Shown: positions 8,301 to 16,094 of the stretch, in pieces
How the letters are laid out: every line of letters begins with the position of its first letter
Numbering within the stretch: the stretch's first letter is position 1
Assembly (NCBI GenBank): GCA_964640725.1
Contig: CAZXIJ010000008.1
Location: 62,001 to 126,000 of the forward strand
Length of the DNA: 64,000 nt
From: CALHVX01 sp964640725
GTDB lineage: Bacteria; Pseudomonadota; Gammaproteobacteria; Pseudomonadales; Azotimanducaceae
Reading direction: 5' to 3'
Notes under the pieces: model-generated
The model's input: only the letters and a program-made list of their open reading frames with translations
What the model was told of the DNA's origin: nothing
Databases searched by the model: none
Made by a program: the position numbers and the translations under genes

Positions 8301-10338
8301 TCCCCAGACAGCGCTCCAGCAGCGTACCCATGGTCTCGTAGGAGATAGCGCGCGAAGCGTTGGCTTCTGCGGCGATTTGATTGAGGCTGGCGATCAACTG
8401 ATCGTACAGACTGTCGAAAATCAGCAGGTCTGCGCAAGCGCTGGCGAAGGGCTCCTGCAGGTCCGGTTCCAGCAGCACGTCGAGAATGGTGATATCCCCG
8501 GGGCTCACGGTCTCGCTGCTGTGAGCTGAGGCCAGATGCGTTGGGTAGCGCTGATGCAGCACATCGCGGATTGCCTGCATGTTGGCCGCGTTACCCTGCT
8601 GTGCCGTGCTGCCCTCGGCCATGGCGGTGGGCGGGGCGCCAATCACTTCCTGCACCAGCGCTGCAGCGCTTGCCGGTAGGGTCATGAGCAGGTTGAGCTC
8701 CACGGCCAGGTGTTCGGCGAGATAGGCTTCGGATCGGGTCTCGAGCACAGCAGCCGACAGGAGGTTGCGCCCTCCGGTGCTCAAGTGCACCCGTAGGTAG
8801 TTCGCGAGAATGCTGTCTTCGCTTCGCAGTTGCGTGAGCAGGGCGCGCGGCTGGCTGACGTGCGCGCCACGAAGGAGCAGGCGCGCCGCCTCGGGGTCGC
8901 GCAAATGCTCCAGCAGTGCCTTGTAGTTGCCGGCGGCTTCGCCCTTCCAGCGGTTGTAGAGATAGGTGGTGACGGCAATGACCAGGGCTGTTCGTGCCTG
9001 TTCGTACTCTTGTTTCGGCTCACCGAAAATCAGCTGCGCGACGCGGCTGCGGCTGTCGCCTGCCGCGTTGCGCTTGTCGATGAACTGGCGCCAGCATTTG
9101 CTGAGGCTCTCGTCGTACACCAACTTCTCCGGGTCCTGCAGCCAGCTCAGGAACGATCGCCGACGCTCGTCTTCGGTGCGCTCGGACAGGTCGCCGCGAG
9201 GTACCTCAGCCTCGGCGAGGCGGCCGTACTGTTTAACTGAGGTCGACTTGAGTCGCTGACGCAGGCTGAGATAGCGCAGGTAGCGAAACGCGATGCCAAA
9301 CACCGTGATGAATTCGGTAGAGGACCGGTTGGTGAACGAAAATTCAGATACGGACTCGATTTTCCGGACGGGCTCTGGCGGTGCCAGATGCCGAGCGACG
9401 ATGCGTCCGTAGTGTTCAACGAGATACGGGTTTGCAGCAACGAACTCGCTGGTGCTTTGCTCGATGCTCTCGATACCGGTGATGATCGCGCGGCGCAGCT
9501 TGTCGGGCGGCACGTCCTGCTCAGACGGCGAGTAGTCGATCACTCCGTCGATATTGCCCTGCTGGCACAGCTCGTAGGCGGAAACTCCGACCAGCTTCGC
9601 GCATTCCTGCCAGGACAGGTCGTACTTTCTGGCGATGCTGGCCAGCCCCTTGGGCTGGATCGTGTTGAAGACGCCATCGCGAACGGACAGCAACAGGTTG
9701 CAGGTAGCGAGCGGGATCGCGCCGCCGGAATAGCCCAGCCCGAGCACGATTCCGATCGTCGGCACATCCATGTTGCTCATGGTGCCGATCAGTCGCGAGA
9801 TGGTGTGCGCCTGATTGTTGCGGTTGGCCTGCTCTTCGGCGTCGGCGCCGGGCGTATCCATGAGCGTCGCCACGGGCATGTTGCGCCGGCTCCACTGCTC
9901 GGCAATTTGGGCTGCGATCAGGTGGTGCTCCGGGCCCCAGACGCCGTTTCTGACCGAGCGATCTTGCGCCAGGATGCCAATGGTCCGCGGCCCCTCAGCG
10001 AACTGTAGCGTCACCTCTGCCGCGTACAGGGCGCCTTCATCGCGTTCCGTCTCGATTTTGCCGCCCAGCATGGCGATGACCTGTCGAGCCCCGAGCCGAT
10101 CCTGGGCTTCCGCTGGCGCCACGGTGCGATTGCAGTACTCGTCCGTATCCACCCCGGTGAGTTCCTGGCACTGTTCAGCGATTGCCTCTGAGGACAGCAG
10201 TCCCTCGACGTGACGTTCGATCTCGCGATTGTCGCGACCGGCGAACAGGGAGAAGTCTGTCGCAAGACTCTCTGCAATCAGGAACAGCCGGTCTCCCTCG
10301 TCGTTTTCGTGTGCTGCGGGCGTCGAGCTGCTGGTCAT
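5356..10338 (-). CDS. Single-chain acetyl-CoA (acyl-CoA) carboxylase: CT-alpha, CT-beta, biotin carboxylase, biotin carrier
   Basis: This 1660-residue protein carries all four activities of a biotin-dependent carboxylase. Residues about 80-320 resemble AccA (MDTPGADAEEQ near 160, GYSGGA near 203). Residues 820-1050 resemble AccD (CFVSSGGMQTKEGAG near 912), without the zinc ribbon. Residues 1075-1530 are biotin carboxylase with the ATP loop HGGGGKGI near 1236 and the catalytic stretch EMNTRLQVEHPVTE near 1364. Residues 1560-1650 are the carrier, with biotinyl-Lys 1602 in EAMKLF. Residues 380-790 form a helical region I cannot assign. It would carboxylate acetyl-CoA with bicarbonate and ATP to malonyl-CoA, and may also accept propionyl-CoA. 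It is divergent from propionyl-CoA synthase, 305 bases away, which ties it to the 3-hydroxypropionate route rather than only to lipid synthesis. The domain order (alpha, beta, BC, BCCP) rules out pyruvate carboxylase. Confidence 0.9.
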   Translation of the reverse strand: MTSSSTPAAHENDEGDRLFLIAESLATDFSLFAGRDNREIERHVEGLLSSEAIAEQCQELTGVDTDEYCNRTVAPAEAQDRLGARQVIAMLGGKIETERDEGALYAAEVTLQFAEGPRTIGILAQDRSVRNGVWGPEHHLIAAQIAEQWSRRNMPVATLMDTPGADAEEQANRNNQAHTISRLIGTMSNMDVPTIGIVLGLGYSGGAIPLATCNLLLSVRDGVFNTIQPKGLASIARKYDLSWQECAKLVGVSAYELCQQGNIDGVIDYSPSEQDVPPDKLRRAIITGIESIEQSTSEFVAANPYLVEHYGRIVARHLAPPEPVRKIESVSEFSFTNRSSTEFITVFGIAFRYLRYLSLRQRLKSTSVKQYGRLAEAEVPRGDLSERTEDERRRSFLSWLQDPEKLVYDESLSKCWRQFIDKRNAAGDSRSRVAQLIFGEPKQEYEQARTALVIAVTTYLYNRWKGEAAGNYKALLEHLRDPEAARLLLRGAHVSQPRALLTQLRSEDSILANYLRVHLSTGGRNLLSAAVLETRSEAYLAEHLAVELNLLMTLPASAAALVQEVIGAPPTAMAEGSTAQQGNAANMQAIRDVLHQRYPTHLASAHSSETVSPGDITILDVLLEPDLQEPFASACADLLIFDSLYDQLIASLNQIAAEANASRAISYETMGTLLERCLGMAADSLSRSLGMEAPARNEAMVAALRGKSVAWLALLRKHSEKRKFLKAVEEWKKTVHPQLSDTLLVIVTEVLERLIPSYDAAQGDPKRYDGHLNPSNIGRRKDFWNRLTIAYHDLQIEQELTAVKRENSYQPEAFIARYFESFDERNADLISADPVSFPGYRVSIEQALARGITPCGVVTGIGQFKGNDRLIRCGAMISNVGFQAGAFDMASAEKFCHLLVECARENLPVVCFVSSGGMQTKEGAGALFSMAVTNDRITRFVRDLGLPVIVFGFGDCTGGAQASFVTHPLVQNYYFSGTNMPFAGQIVVPANLPCEATLSNYLSVVPGAMRGLIQNPFHSDLDHRLQYIDPSMPIGKETAEDVVTRAAEGMFSGSPKVPAKEYLPPDPDSLYRPIKRTLIHARGCTAAKLIRIAQELDIDVVLVQSDPDMDSVAVDMLDDADRVVCIGGNTSDESYLNGLSVVRVAEHEQVDSLHPGIGFLSETSQFAELCRAHGINFIGPPVAAMEAMGNKSNAISTARRLNVPVVPGSHGILTDVQRASEVADDIGYPVLIKAVHGGGGKGIQVVEHPAQFYDLFRQVTVEARNAFGNGDVYLEKFVTSLRHIEVQLLRDTRGNTKILGLRDCSVQRNKQKVIEESGSTALPERLEQEVYRHTAAIAEDVAYVGAGTVEFIYDVRNDAVYFMEMNTRLQVEHPVTEKVSGINIVAEQFLIASGESIAHLEPEQNGYSIEVRVTAERLLQNADGKVSVLPDPGVVSRCDFPLNDDIDVIPAIASGKEVSPFYDSLVAQIIVHGSDRTQAAARMIEYLDTVSIEGVCTNIPLLKRVLADATFLGGRYDTGYLEEFFKKIDLPELIEEVQSAATLVGAGPNINALRIEGTEEIRVVAPTSGIFYLTPSPGEPDYVSIGERVTTNSVLCQLEAMKLFTPLRLASFNTESQAVYPDDQDYEIVRVNLASGQQVNAGDLLFVVKAMNPAEQTTAA

Positions 10339-10643
10339 GCGCCGGGGTCACCGTTGTTTGAGCGATCCCCGATACTAAGCGACTCCGGCACCCGGAACAT
10401 AGCCTGGCGGCTTGTTACATGAATCCCCGGCAGGATTCACACGTCGCCGCACAGTTCTTACATCGGCGGTGTGCACTGCAGCATTGCCCGCCAAACGGGG
10501 CGTTGCGGCCGGTGCAGGGCATCCGGCGGCTTGTTGCCGACTTGGTTGCTGTCTTGTTCAGGACCGTACGAGCAGGAAATTCATGTGGCATTCACGCCGC
10601 CGCTAGGTACTCTGTCGGACTGAGGGTGGGTCGGACAGCGTTT
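10339..10643. promoter_or_regulatory. Divergent control region between the carboxylase and propionyl-CoA synthase genes
   Basis: This 305-base region must hold the promoters of both transcripts. It contains a perfect inverted repeat at 10420-10439, an 11-base direct repeat GGCGGCTTGTT at 10406-10416 and 10525-10535 (119 bases apart), and a seven-codon reading frame MWHSRRR at 10583-10606 with AGGA in front of its ATG. No convincing -35/-10 pair stands out on either strand. No larger gene is supported. Confidence 0.55.
10420..10439. promoter_or_regulatory. Perfect inverted repeat, candidate operator of the 3-hydroxypropionate genes
   Basis: TGAATCC-N6-GGATTCA, with seven matching bases on each side. 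It sits 82 bases from the carboxylase start and 204 bases from the synthase start, in a place suited to control both. The binding protein is not known; neither LysR gene in the window is adjacent. Confidence 0.4.
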
Positions 10644-13600
10644 ATGACCATTGGCAGCGTCAGTGGCGGGTTTGGTCGCCTGCAAGATGAAGAACATGAA
10701 GCCGCAGAGCGGGCCCGGGCCCTGGCTGACCCAGGCGGGTTCCATGGCGACATCGCCGCGCAGGAGCTGCACTGGTGTGATGCCGACAGCGGAGCGTGGC
10801 TGCGCCTCGATGCGCAGGCTGGCGCCTGGCAGGGATTCTCGGCGGCAACGGGCGAGGCGGTGCAGCCCACGCAGCGCGACGCGAACTGGCGGCCCTGGGC
10901 CGAGGGTCTGGATACATCCGCAGCGCCGTTCTTTCGCTGGTTCAGCGGTGCGGGCACCAACGCCTGCTTCAACGAAGTGGATCGGCACGTACTGGCCGGG
11001 CACGGGGACCGCCTGGCCTTCATCTTTGAGGGAGACCGCTGGGACCCATCCAAGTACGGTGGCCGTGGTGGCCCGGTCTCTGAATCGACCTTCAGCTACC
11101 GCCAGTTGCTGGTCGAAACGGTGTTGCGCGCGCAGGTGCTGGCCGATCTGGGCCTGAAGAAGGGCGACCGGGTCGCTTTCAACCTGCCGAACATTCCCGA
11201 GCAGCTGTTCTACACGGAAGCGGCCAAGCGCCTGGGCATCATCTACACCCCGGTGTTTGGGGGGTTTTCCGCCAAGACGCTGTCCGATCGTATCTACGAC
11301 GCCGGCGCGCGCGTGGTGGTGACCGCCGATGGCGGCTACCGCAACGCCGAAGTTGTGGCCTACAAGGAAAGCTACTGCGATCAGGCCCTTGATAACTTTT
11401 TGCCGCTGCCGACGGCGCTCGACGCGCTGCAGCGGGTTCTTTGCCGCTACGATGAAGCGGGCTTGGCCGAGCGGTTGGCGGGCGCGGTGGAAGCTGCGCT
11501 GAGCGGTGAGATCACCCTTGAGCGCGGAGACATCATGCGCGAGCTGGGTCGGGCGCTGGCGCTCGAAACTCAGCTGGCGGCGGAACGGAGCGCCGAGATT
11601 CGCACTGCTGTCGCCCGGCAGCTGGCGGACGAGACCCACATGGTTGAGCGGGTGGTGGTGGTCAAGTACTCAGGGCAGGACATCGTTGCGCACCGACGAG
11701 ACTGCTGGTCGCAGGATTGCGTGGCCTCGGCCCTGGCAACGGTGTTGGACAACGCGCGCAGCGCAGGGTTTGAGGTGGCCGATCAAAGTGCCCTCGAGGC
11801 GCTGGATGATCGATCGCTGTGGCAAGCACTCTGCGCCAGCCAGGCGCCGGTCGTTGTGGACCCGGAGTGGCCACTGTTTATCATTTACACCTCGGGCTCG
11901 ACGGGCAAGCCCAAGGGCGTGGTGCACGTGCACGGCGGCTGGCTGTCAGGCATCAGCCACAGCATGCGCACGATTTTCGATGCACAGCCGGAAGACCGGC
12001 TGTGGGTCGTGGCAGATCCGGGCTGGATCACCGGGCAGGCCTACATGATCGCCGCGCCCTTGGCAGTCGGCATGACGTCTCTGGTGGCCGAGGGATCACC
12101 GCTCTTCCCGCATGCGGGGCGCTTTTCTTCCATGATCGAGCGCCACAAGGTCACGGTCTTTAAAGCCGGTTCGACGTTCCTGAAGGCTGTCATGACCGAT
12201 CCTGCCAGCACCGCTGACATGGCGGCGCACGACATGTCCGGACTGAAGGCGGCAACGTTCTGCGCCGAGCCGGTCTCGCCTTCCGTGCAGGAGTTCGCGA
12301 TGGCGCAGGTGTGCGACCACTACATCAACTCCTACTGGGCAACGGAACACGGCGGCATGGTGTTCTCCTGCCCCTGGGGCGGATTCAAGCCCCTGGCGCC
12401 AGATGCGATGACCTGGCCCATGCCATGGATTGCCGCCGAAGTCCGCATTGCCGAAGAGACCGGCCCCGACGGCCGAGCCACGCGCTGGCGCAAAGCTGAA
12501 GGTGGCGAGAAAGGCGAGTTGGTTATTGCCCAGCCCTACGCGTATCTGGCGCGTACCATCTGGGGCGATGTCGACAATCTGGGCAAGCCAGAATGGCGCG
12601 GCGATATCGATCGCTTCGCGCAGGTGTACTTCGACCGCTGGGCCGATGGCATGGCCTATACCCAGGGCGACTACGCGCGCGCCCACGAAGGCGGCGGCTA
12701 CACGTTGCACGGTCGCTCGGACGACGTGATCAATGCCTCGGGGCATCGTATCGGAACGGAAGAGATCGAGGGCGCAATCCTGCGGGACAAGACGCTTCGC
12801 AAGGACAGCCCTTTGGGCAATGTCGTGGTCGTGGGTGCGCCCCACGAAGAGAAGGGCGAGACCCCCGTGGCCTTTGTGATACCGGCACCTGGCAGCCGCC
12901 TGCAGGACGATGATCTGGCCCGCCTGGGCGGGCTCGTGCGGACGGAGAAAGGCTCGACCGCCGTGCCTTCCGATTTTCTGGTGGTCTCGGCGTTTCCCGA
13001 GACCCGCTCGGGCAAGTACATGCGGCGCACGCTGCGCGGCCTGTTGCTGGAGGAGCCGCTGGGCGATCTGTCGACGCTCCGAAACCCGGAGGTCGTCGAC
13101 GAGATCCGCGAAACGGTGGCGCAGTGGAAAGCTTTTGGTCGGCTGAGCGAAGCGCGCCAGATTGTGCAGAGCTATCGGTACCTGCGAGTCGAGAATCACC
13201 TGATTGCGCCGGGCGCGCAGGTCGCCGTGGTGACGATCAACAGCCCGCCGGTCAACGCGCTCAGCGAGCGAACGCTCGATGAGCTGCATACCGTGGTCAG
13301 CCACATTGCCAAGCAGGCGGAAACGGTGGCGGTGGTCGTCACCGGTGCTGGCAACGCTTTTGTGGCCGGCGCTGACGTCAAAGAGTTGTTGGAGGTCGGC
13401 GAAGCTGGCGATCTGGCGAGCGCGCAGACGCCGCCGAACGCCGCTCACACCGCATTTTCCAGCATCGAGCAGCTGGGCAAACCCGTGATCGCAGCCGTTA
13501 ACGGCCCGGCGCTGGGCGGCGGTAACGAGCTGGTGCTGACCTGCAGCTACGTGGTTGCCAGCCCCAGGGCACGCTTCGGGCAGCCAGAGATCAACCTTAA

Positions 13601-16094
13601 TCTGCTGCCGGGATACGGCGGCACGCAGCGGTTGCCGCGCCGGCTCTTTGCCCGCCGCGGTGAGCAGGGCATGGAAACCGGCCTGCGCATGATCCTTGAC
13701 GGGCGTGCGGTCACTGTTGATGACGCTGCGGCACTCGGTCTTGTGGACGAGATCGTGCCCGCAGATCGGGCGAGTGTGGTGGAACACGCCGTCGCGCTGG
13801 TGCGAGCCTTTGTCAACGGTAGCGGCCCCATTGGTGACGCGCAGGCGCGCTGGGCCGCTGAGCTGGAGCAACGAGAGGTGCCCCTGCCGCTGTCCGCAGA
13901 GACTTTTCAGACGCCGGTGCTGGCCCAGGCAATCGAGCAGCTTCGGCATAGCGGCCGCGGCCCCTCGGTCGATCGCATCATCGCGGCCACGCAGCACGGC
14001 GCAGAACACGGCCAGCAGGCGGGCCTCGGCTTTGAGGCCGAGCAGTTCGCACAAGCCGTGTGCGATCCTGTTGCCGGGCCACCGGGCATTCGGGCCTTTC
14101 TGGAAAAACGCAGCGCGCCTTTGCCTGTGAAGACAGTGGCGGTGCCGACGACGCCGGACCGGGCAGTGCGAGACCAGCTCGAGGCCGAGGGCCAGCTGTT
14201 GCCGCTTGACGCGAGTTTCTATCCGGGCGTCACGGCGGTGCCGACCTACCAGTACGGCATGGGCGTCGATAAAGACCCGGCGACCGGATTGCCGCGGCAC
14301 GCAGATCCGCAAGACTCCGAGCGCTTGCGCGTGTTCCCGACGCCCCAGCCCGGGCCAAACGAGGCGCTCGTTTACATCCTCGCGTCCGAGGTGAACTTCA
14401 ACGATATCTGGGCCTTAACGGGGATTCCGGTGTCGCCCTTCGACGTGCGCGACGATGATGATCTGCAGGTGACCGGCTCCGGCGGTATCGGTCTGGTTGC
14501 TCGGCTGGGCGAAGAGCTGACCCGGGAAGGACGCCTGGCGGTGGGCCAGCTGGTCACCATCTACTCGGGTCAGAGCGAGCTGGTGTCGCCCGATCAGGGG
14601 CTGGATCCCATGGCCGCCAACTTTCATATCCAGGGCTACGAGGTGAACGACGGCAGTCATGCCCAGTTCCTGGCAGTGCAAGGCCCGCAGCTGCATCCTA
14701 AGCTGGCCGGCCTGACGATCGAAGAGGCGGGATCCTACGGCCTGACCCTGGGCACGATTCACCGGGCGCTGTTCCGCACGCTGGACATCGAGCCGGGCAA
14801 GCGGCTGTTTGTCGAGGGCGCTTCCACCGGCACCGGGCTTGAGTGTCTGCGCAGCGCGCGGCAGGCGGGCCTGGACGTGGTCGGCATGGTGTCCTCCAGC
14901 GATCGGGCGGAGCGGGTGCGCGAGCATGGCGGCCACCCCGTCAATCGCAAAGACCCTCGCTGGGCCAATATTTTCGCGCCTGTCCCTGACGCGCCAGAAG
15001 ACTGGGCCGCGTGGGAAGCCGCCGGTCACGACTATGTGGCCAGCGTGCACGCCGATGCCGGGGGCCCCATGGACTACGTGGTATCCCATGCTGGCGAGCA
15101 GGCCTTTGGCCGGTCGTTTCAGCTGCTGGGCGAAGGCGGCGTGCTGACCTTCTTCGGGGCCTCATCCGGCTATCGCTTTTCCTATGTGGGCAAGCCCGGC
15201 CAGGGGGCTACCGCAGACATGCTGCGCCGGGCAAAGCTGCGCGGTGGCGGAGCCTTGCTGGTGATCTACGGGCCGGGCGCGGAAGATGGCATCGTCGACC
15301 CGGTGGCGATCGAGGCCATTGAGCTCGGTTGTGCCATGAACGCCCGAGTGGCAGTGCTGACAGATACGATCTCGCAGCGTGAGTTCGTCACCTCTCTCGG
15401 CTTTGGGCGCCAGTTCCGCGGCGTGGTCAGCGTCGAGGAGATCCAGCGCCGTTTCGGCGATGACTTTGTCGCTCCCGGGCCGTTCGCGCCGCTGCCGGAC
15501 CCTTTCAAGGCGTCGGCCCAGTTCAAGGAGGCCGTGCGCAGGTTCTCGGACCAGACTCTAAAACCCATCGGCTCCGCTGTTGCGCCGCTGCTGCGCAGCA
15601 ACCTGGACCGGCGGGGTCTGCCCGATGTCGTTTTCGAACGTGCGGGCCGGGACTCCCTCGCGCTTAGCACCGCTCTGGTCAAGCCCAACACAGGGGTGGT
15701 GGTGTATGCGGAAGACGTCGGCGGCAAACGCCTGAGCTTTTACGCGCCCCAGGTCTGGATGCGCCAGCGGCGGATTCTGATGCCGACGGCAGAAATTCGC
15801 GGCACGCACCTCAACACGGCGCGCGAGTTTGCCGAGATGCAGGAGCGGGTCGCGGCCGGGATGATCGACATCGTGCCCCCGGTGCCCGTCAGCATGGCCG
15901 AGCTGCCCGAAGCGCATCAGGCGATGTGGGAGAACCGTCACGCCGGCGCGACCTACGTCGCTGTGCACGCCTTGCCCCGGATGGGGCTGAAAACCAGGGA
16001 CGAGCTGTATCGGGCCTGGGCCATTCGCGACGCCGAAGCGCGCGGCGAAACCATTGAAAGAATTGATACCGGATCTGCGGGGACCCTTCGATGA
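10644..16094 (+). CDS. pcs: Propionyl-CoA synthase (trifunctional)
   Basis: The 1816-residue enzyme converts 3-hydroxypropionate, CoA, ATP and NADPH to propionyl-CoA. The first part (to about 830) is an AMP-forming CoA ligase with YTSGSTGKPKGV near residue 414 and the catalytic Lys in ETRSGKYMRR near 790. The middle (850-1170) is a crotonase-type dehydratase with GGGNEL near 955 and FGQPEINLNLLPGYGG near 977, supplying both catalytic Glu residues. The last part (1185-1816) is an MDR-type acryloyl-CoA reductase with a TGSGGIGL segment and the NADPH loop EGASTGTG near 1390. Order, length and motifs match the Chloroflexus aurantiacus enzyme (about 1820 residues, recalled). The start at 10644 fits the family's N-terminus; an open frame back to 10419 adds 75 residues without family character. 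Its last bases overlap the ATG of malonyl-CoA reductase. Confidence 0.95.
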   Translation: MTIGSVSGGFGRLQDEEHEAAERARALADPGGFHGDIAAQELHWCDADSGAWLRLDAQAGAWQGFSAATGEAVQPTQRDANWRPWAEGLDTSAAPFFRWFSGAGTNACFNEVDRHVLAGHGDRLAFIFEGDRWDPSKYGGRGGPVSESTFSYRQLLVETVLRAQVLADLGLKKGDRVAFNLPNIPEQLFYTEAAKRLGIIYTPVFGGFSAKTLSDRIYDAGARVVVTADGGYRNAEVVAYKESYCDQALDNFLPLPTALDALQRVLCRYDEAGLAERLAGAVEAALSGEITLERGDIMRELGRALALETQLAAERSAEIRTAVARQLADETHMVERVVVVKYSGQDIVAHRRDCWSQDCVASALATVLDNARSAGFEVADQSALEALDDRSLWQALCASQAPVVVDPEWPLFIIYTSGSTGKPKGVVHVHGGWLSGISHSMRTIFDAQPEDRLWVVADPGWITGQAYMIAAPLAVGMTSLVAEGSPLFPHAGRFSSMIERHKVTVFKAGSTFLKAVMTDPASTADMAAHDMSGLKAATFCAEPVSPSVQEFAMAQVCDHYINSYWATEHGGMVFSCPWGGFKPLAPDAMTWPMPWIAAEVRIAEETGPDGRATRWRKAEGGEKGELVIAQPYAYLARTIWGDVDNLGKPEWRGDIDRFAQVYFDRWADGMAYTQGDYARAHEGGGYTLHGRSDDVINASGHRIGTEEIEGAILRDKTLRKDSPLGNVVVVGAPHEEKGETPVAFVIPAPGSRLQDDDLARLGGLVRTEKGSTAVPSDFLVVSAFPETRSGKYMRRTLRGLLLEEPLGDLSTLRNPEVVDEIRETVAQWKAFGRLSEARQIVQSYRYLRVENHLIAPGAQVAVVTINSPPVNALSERTLDELHTVVSHIAKQAETVAVVVTGAGNAFVAGADVKELLEVGEAGDLASAQTPPNAAHTAFSSIEQLGKPVIAAVNGPALGGGNELVLTCSYVVASPRARFGQPEINLNLLPGYGGTQRLPRRLFARRGEQGMETGLRMILDGRAVTVDDAAALGLVDEIVPADRASVVEHAVALVRAFVNGSGPIGDAQARWAAELEQREVPLPLSAETFQTPVLAQAIEQLRHSGRGPSVDRIIAATQHGAEHGQQAGLGFEAEQFAQAVCDPVAGPPGIRAFLEKRSAPLPVKTVAVPTTPDRAVRDQLEAEGQLLPLDASFYPGVTAVPTYQYGMGVDKDPATGLPRHADPQDSERLRVFPTPQPGPNEALVYILASEVNFNDIWALTGIPVSPFDVRDDDDLQVTGSGGIGLVARLGEELTREGRLAVGQLVTIYSGQSELVSPDQGLDPMAANFHIQGYEVNDGSHAQFLAVQGPQLHPKLAGLTIEEAGSYGLTLGTIHRALFRTLDIEPGKRLFVEGASTGTGLECLRSARQAGLDVVGMVSSSDRAERVREHGGHPVNRKDPRWANIFAPVPDAPEDWAAWEAAGHDYVASVHADAGGPMDYVVSHAGEQAFGRSFQLLGEGGVLTFFGASSGYRFSYVGKPGQGATADMLRRAKLRGGGALLVIYGPGAEDGIVDPVAIEAIELGCAMNARVAVLTDTISQREFVTSLGFGRQFRGVVSVEEIQRRFGDDFVAPGPFAPLPDPFKASAQFKEAVRRFSDQTLKPIGSAVAPLLRSNLDRRGLPDVVFERAGRDSLALSTALVKPNTGVVVYAEDVGGKRLSFYAPQVWMRQRRILMPTAEIRGTHLNTAREFAEMQERVAAGMIDIVPPVPVSMAELPEAHQAMWENRHAGATYVAVHALPRMGLKTRDELYRAWAIRDAEARGETIERIDTGSAGTLR

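Noticed and set aside
10419..10643. Upstream extension of propionyl-CoA synthase by 75 residues
   Set aside because: The extension has no family character and would erase the only control region; the ATG at 10644 matches the expected N-terminus.
12096..14312. A 738-codon open frame antisense to propionyl-CoA synthase
   Set aside because: Shadow of the synthase frame; low-complexity composition rich in His, Arg, Gln and no motifs.
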